Positions 5,443 to 8,273 of a stretch of DNA of 8,273 bases are shown in pieces. The notes beneath the pieces are model-generated. The model was not told the DNA's origin, searched no databases, and was given only the letters and a program-made list of their open reading frames with translations. A program made the position numbers and the translations under genes. Position 1 is the stretch's first letter; the number at the start of each line of letters is the position of its first letter. This stretch comes from Bacillota bacterium (GTDB lineage: Bacteria; Bacillota; Bacilli; Alicyclobacillales; SLC66): NCBI GenBank assembly GCA_021820825.1, contig JAKADD010000096.1, positions 1 through 8,273 on the forward strand, written 5' to 3'.

Positions 5443-5513
5443 CGGATATAGAGTCGTCCGCTGTGCCGACGGCACAAACAGCCGGGAACCATTCTCAGAG
5501 AGGTAGGTGGGTT

Positions 5514-7286
5514 ATGGCGCGGGTACTGCTGGCAACGCTCAATGCGAAGTACGTCCATTCATCGCTCGCGCTGCGGTATCTGCGTTCTGCGGTTGAGGAC
5601 ATTCATGAAGTCATCATGCTGGAGTTCACAATCCATGATCCTGTGGAACACATCCTGTCCTCCCTGTTTGAAGCCGCTCCCGATGTGATCGGGCTGAGTT
5701 GTTATATATGGAATATCGAAGAGACTGGCCGTCTGCTGTCTTCGCTAAAGAAAATACTGCCCCATGCAGTGATACTTCTGGGTGGGCCAGAGGTATCCTA
5801 TGACTGCGCGCACTTTCTGCAGCGGTTCCCTACCGTGGACGTCATCGTTGTGGGGGAAGGGGAGGGGACGCTCAGAGAACTGTTGCATCAGTATGACCGG
5901 GGCGACAGGACATTTTCTGCTGTGCGGGGGCTGTATGTCAGGGATGGAGCGGGGCGCATCCACAGTACAGGAACAAGGGCGAAGGTGGACCTCGAACAAC
6001 TGCCAACCCCTTACCCCGACGGGCGAATGGCCGAACTGCGCGACCGCATTGTCTATTTTGAAGCGAGTCGCGGCTGTCCATTCAGTTGTCAGTTCTGCCT
6101 GTCGTCGATTGCGAGCGGTGTTCGTTATTTCCCTCTGGAGCGCGTAAAAATGGACTTGACGCGCTTGATTGACGCGGGGGTGAGACAGATCAAGTTTGTC
6201 GATCGGACGTTCAATCTGCGCCGTGACTATGCCATGGAGATTTTTCGTCTGTTGATCGCTTCGCCTGGACACACCACGTTCCATTTTGAAATCACGGGCG
6301 ACATTTTGAAACCTGATATCGTACAGTGGCTGTGCGACAATGTACCCGCAAAACTCTTTCGGTTCGAAATCGGCGTTCAATCCACGAACGACATCACCAA
6401 TACGATTGTCAAACGGAGGCAAGATTTTTCCAGGTTGAGCCATACCGTGCGAATGATCGCAGAAGCGGGCAACATCGTGCAGCATCTCGATCTGATCGCG
6501 GGACTTCCCGAAGAGGATTACGCCAGTTTCAGAAAGACGTTCAATGACGTATTCGCGCTCCGTCCGCACGAACTTCAGCTTGGTTTTCTCAAGTTGCTTC
6601 GTGGAACAGGGTTGCGCGCGGCTGCGGATCAGTACGGCTATGTTTTTATGGATAGCGCTCCCTACGAGACACTGTATAATGACATCCTGCCGTTTCGCGA
6701 TGTGCTGCGTCTCAAACGTCTGGAAGATATCCTGGAGAAATACTATAACTCCGGCCGTTTCCCGCATGTCCTGCACTATGTGACGGGCAACCTGTTCGAT
6801 TCGCCGTTTGATTTCTTTCAAAATTTCGGATCTTATTGGCACGATCAGGGCTGGTCGCGCATAGGGCATCAGCCGCTCGACCTGATCGACCGTCTGGTCC
6901 AGTTTCTGAAACAGGAAGGGAAGTTCGACGATGTAGTTGGCGCGCTCCTGCGGGCCGATTATCTGCTGCGAGAGAAAGTGCGCCCACGCCGTCTGTGGTG
7001 GACTTCACAACACTCGGACGGCGATCGGCAACAGTTGTTCAACGAGTTGCTGCGCCATCGCAATCTTTGGAACATGCTGCTGACGGAACAGGAAATTCAT
7101 AGAACTGACGTGGCAAAGCGTGTGATCATCGATGAAGTTCCAGTCATGGCCCACCGCGCGCTCTTTCCAGAGTTGCAAGTACGCGCCGCTGGCATGGTGC
7201 GTCTGCTGTACGTGTTTCCTGTTGAGGTTGGCAATCCGCTGCTGTTTTCGTCCGCACAGTTCACGGGTGCGTCTGTCGGAAACTGA
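5514..7286 (+). CDS. B12-binding domain radical SAM protein (DUF4080 type)
   Basis: A 590-residue protein with an N-terminal cobalamin-binding-like domain (about 1-140), a radical SAM core (about 175-400) and a C-terminal DUF4080-type region (about 400-590). The N-terminus shows NAKYVHSSLALRYL, VIGLSCYIWN, ILLGGPEVS and VVGEGE. The 4Fe-4S cluster motif is GCPFSCQFC with Cys188, Cys192 and Cys195. Other radical SAM elements are VDRTFN, FEITGDIL, FEIGVQSTN and DLIAGLPEED. Members cleave S-adenosylmethionine to a 5'-deoxyadenosyl radical; the B12 class often does methyl transfers, but this subfamily's substrate is unknown and the cobalamin domain lacks a clear DxHxxG motif, so B12 use is uncertain. 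ATG 5514 follows GAGAGGTAGGTGG. It appears monocistronic. Confidence 0.93.
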   Translation: MARVLLATLNAKYVHSSLALRYLRSAVEDIHEVIMLEFTIHDPVEHILSSLFEAAPDVIGLSCYIWNIEETGRLLSSLKKILPHAVILLGGPEVSYDCAHFLQRFPTVDVIVVGEGEGTLRELLHQYDRGDRTFSAVRGLYVRDGAGRIHSTGTRAKVDLEQLPTPYPDGRMAELRDRIVYFEASRGCPFSCQFCLSSIASGVRYFPLERVKMDLTRLIDAGVRQIKFVDRTFNLRRDYAMEIFRLLIASPGHTTFHFEITGDILKPDIVQWLCDNVPAKLFRFEIGVQSTNDITNTIVKRRQDFSRLSHTVRMIAEAGNIVQHLDLIAGLPEEDYASFRKTFNDVFALRPHELQLGFLKLLRGTGLRAAADQYGYVFMDSAPYETLYNDILPFRDVLRLKRLEDILEKYYNSGRFPHVLHYVTGNLFDSPFDFFQNFGSYWHDQGWSRIGHQPLDLIDRLVQFLKQEGKFDDVVGALLRADYLLREKVRPRRLWWTSQHSDGDRQQLFNELLRHRNLWNMLLTEQEIHRTDVAKRVIIDEVPVMAHRALFPELQVRAAGMVRLLYVFPVEVGNPLLFSSAQFTGASVGN

Positions 7287-7329
7287 TCCTGCATGAGAGT
7301 TACGAGTAGTTAAATGGCCGACAGTTCTT

Positions 7330-7356
7330 TTGCCAGGGGGCAAGATAGCGTATACT
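7330..7356 (+). promoter_or_regulatory. Candidate promoter of the YuiD-type gene
   Basis: TTGCCA (7330-7335, 5 of 6) and TATACT (7351-7356, 5 of 6) have a short 15-base spacer. A transcript from here would carry a leader of about 105 bases. Confidence 0.45.
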
Positions 7357-7365
7357 ACTTTAGGA

Positions 7366-7424
7366 TGGACTCGCGGCCGGCGTCTACAGAGTCCAGGCGA
7401 ACTATTCCTGTGCGCCGCGACAGG
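7366..7424 (+). promoter_or_regulatory. Structured 5' leader of the YuiD-type gene
   Basis: Two hairpins can be drawn in the leader: TGGACTC (7366-7372) with GAGTCCA (7389-7395), and CCTGT (7407-7411) with ACAGG (7420-7424). They match no riboswitch class I know. There is no T-tract, so a terminator is unlikely; the strong AAAGGAGG site at 7453-7460 lies further downstream. Confidence 0.25.
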
Positions 7425-7468
7425 CTAACTCAGATTGACAAGGGAGACTATGAAAGGAGGCCCCTGCG

Positions 7469-7951
7469 GTGTGGTTTATCGCACTCCTGCGAGGTGTTGG
7501 GCATAATACCGCTTTATTGGCTGCAGTAGCTTCCATCCTCGTGGCACAGGGGATCAAAGTTCCCATATTCTACTGGACTGACCGTAAATGGGATGTATCA
7601 AAGATGATGTCTACCGGCGGCATGCCAAGTTCCCATTCAGCCGCTGTATCCTCGCTCGCGACGGTTGTGGGCATACGGGCGGGAACGGGCTCTATGCTCT
7701 TCGCCGCAAGTGTGGTATTTGCGATTATTGTAATGTATGACGCGGCGGGAATTCGCCGACACGCGGGGGAGCAGGCAATCGCCATCAACAAATTGGCGGC
7801 GGAGATCGGCAAATATATCGACAGTTGGCCCATGGCCCTGCGCAATGAGGCGTATCAGAAAAAACTCAAGGAGATGCTCGGGCATCAACCCATCGAGGTG
7901 TTTATGGGCTGTATCCTTGGAATTGCAATTGCAGTCATCGCCACTTTGTGA
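7469..7951 (+). CDS. yuiD: Divergent PAP2 family membrane protein, YuiD-like
   Basis: A 160-residue membrane protein of the divergent PAP2 (DUF212) family, as Bacillus YuiD. It has an N-terminal hydrophobic segment (about 13-30), the phosphatase-like motif GGMPSSHSA (50-58), a second hydrophobic stretch (about 75-92), then DAAGIRRHAGEQA (91-103) and a C-terminal membrane segment (about 140-160). The SSH and RHAGEQA elements parallel acid-phosphatase motifs of PAP2 enzymes, suggesting a lipid-phosphate or pyrophosphate substrate, but activity is unproven. The start is GTG 7469, with an excellent AAAGGAGG 8 bases upstream; an overlapping ATG at 7450 lies in another frame. It has its own promoter and a structured leader. 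Confidence 0.93.
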   Translation: MWFIALLRGVGHNTALLAAVASILVAQGIKVPIFYWTDRKWDVSKMMSTGGMPSSHSAAVSSLATVVGIRAGTGSMLFAASVVFAIIVMYDAAGIRRHAGEQAIAINKLAAEIGKYIDSWPMALRNEAYQKKLKEMLGHQPIEVFMGCILGIAIAVIATL

Positions 7952-7977
7952 GTACTGATTCGCGTTGCCAGGGTATC

Positions 7978-7999
7978 ATGAGAGCCGCTTGACTCTCAT
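7978..7999. terminator. Small hairpin between convergent genes
   Basis: ATGAGAG (7978-7984) and CTCTCAT (7993-7999) form a 7-pair stem with an 8-base loop between the YuiD-type gene and the convergent gene. The tail is only moderately T-rich (TCGCTT), so it is a modest terminator at best. Confidence 0.4.
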
Positions 8000-8004
8000 T
8001 CGCT

Positions 8005-8273
8005 TCAGACAGGATCATCGTCGCGGACATCTTCTCCGACGGCAAATATGTCTGACTGGTCGTGATCCCGGTTGATCTTCTTGACCGCCTGCTCCAGAGC
8101 AAGCGCCGCGTCGCTCACCAGCGAACTGCCGTAGATGAAGAGTCGCGAGGAATCTTCCGGTGTGCCTATGGCGTAGAATTCCCCCTTCTGTGTTTCAAAG
8201 AGTTCGATGTTGAAGCGCTCGTCGCCCACCTGATAGGTGAACCATTCCTTGCGTTGCAACTCTGCGTCTTCGC
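8005..8273 (-). CDS. Unknown small acidic protein, 5' end outside the window
   Basis: A minus-strand frame open to the right edge (about 88 codons visible) and ending at TGA 8007-8005. It shows EWFTYQVGDERFNIELFETQ, then a GEFYAIGTPEDSSRLFIYGSS stretch that looks like beta strands, a helical SDAALALEQAVKKI segment and a very acidic tail ending DVRDDDPV. There are no cysteines or membrane segments. A TTG at 8259 could start an 84-residue protein, but no good ribosome binding site precedes it and the frame continues upstream, so the true start is probably beyond the window. I do not recognise the family. Confidence 0.6.
   Translation of the reverse strand, partial: EDAELQRKEWFTYQVGDERFNIELFETQKGEFYAIGTPEDSSRLFIYGSSLVSDAALALEQAVKKINRDHDQSDIFAVGEDVRDDDPV

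Noticed and set aside
5745..6869. 374-residue minus-strand ORF inside the radical SAM gene
   Set aside because: Antisense shadow; the plus-strand gene has clear domains and a ribosome binding site.
7450..7506. Short upstream ORF (18 codons) overlapping the YuiD-type start
   Set aside because: Its Shine-Dalgarno spacing is poor, and the AAAGGAGG inside it is ideally placed for GTG 7469. It is probably chance.

Overview
The window looks like part of a chromosome from an endospore-forming Bacillota lineage, perhaps near Alicyclobacillaceae. This is inferred from protein families shared with Bacillus (YutM, YunC, YuiD, 3D-domain wall protein), strong AGGAGG-type ribosome binding sites, GTG/TTG starts and moderately high GC. 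Species cannot be told from the sequence.

Layout. Positions 2-241 are the 3' end of an unrecognised gene, followed by a GC-rich hairpin. Positions 352-1863 encode a PLP-dependent Orn/Lys/Arg-type decarboxylase. A promoter inside its 3' end drives a c-di-AMP (ydaO/yuaA class) riboswitch at about 1882-1987, placed directly against the ribosome binding site of a secreted LysM + 3D-domain wall protein (1999-2793). Positions 2898-3365 encode a Bcp/PrxQ peroxiredoxin whose peroxidatic cysteine codon is an in-frame TGA at 3030-3032. The simplest reading is a selenocysteine peroxiredoxin that ordinary ORF calling would split or miss. Its stop codon abuts a 122-bp nested palindromic element flanked by TA dinucleotides, then a strong intrinsic terminator. 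Next are a small membrane-anchored ORF (3564-3776), an ErpA/YutM-type Fe-S carrier (3885-4235), a convergent DedA gene (minus, 4274-4876), a DUF1805/YunC gene (minus, 5021-5341), a divergent B12-binding radical SAM protein (5514-7286), a YuiD-type divergent PAP2 membrane protein (7469-7951) and the 3' end of an unknown minus-strand gene (8005-8273).

Most genes look like separate transcription units with their own promoters or terminators, not one operon. Two themes recur: envelope maintenance (3D-domain wall protein under c-di-AMP control, DedA, PAP2-like YuiD) and redox/Fe-S chemistry (selenocysteine peroxiredoxin, ErpA-like carrier, radical SAM enzyme). No selenocysteine machinery (selA, selB, selC, selD) is in the window, so the selenoprotein reading depends on the rest of the genome. 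The most notable items are the TGA-containing peroxiredoxin and the palindromic element inserted at its stop codon.
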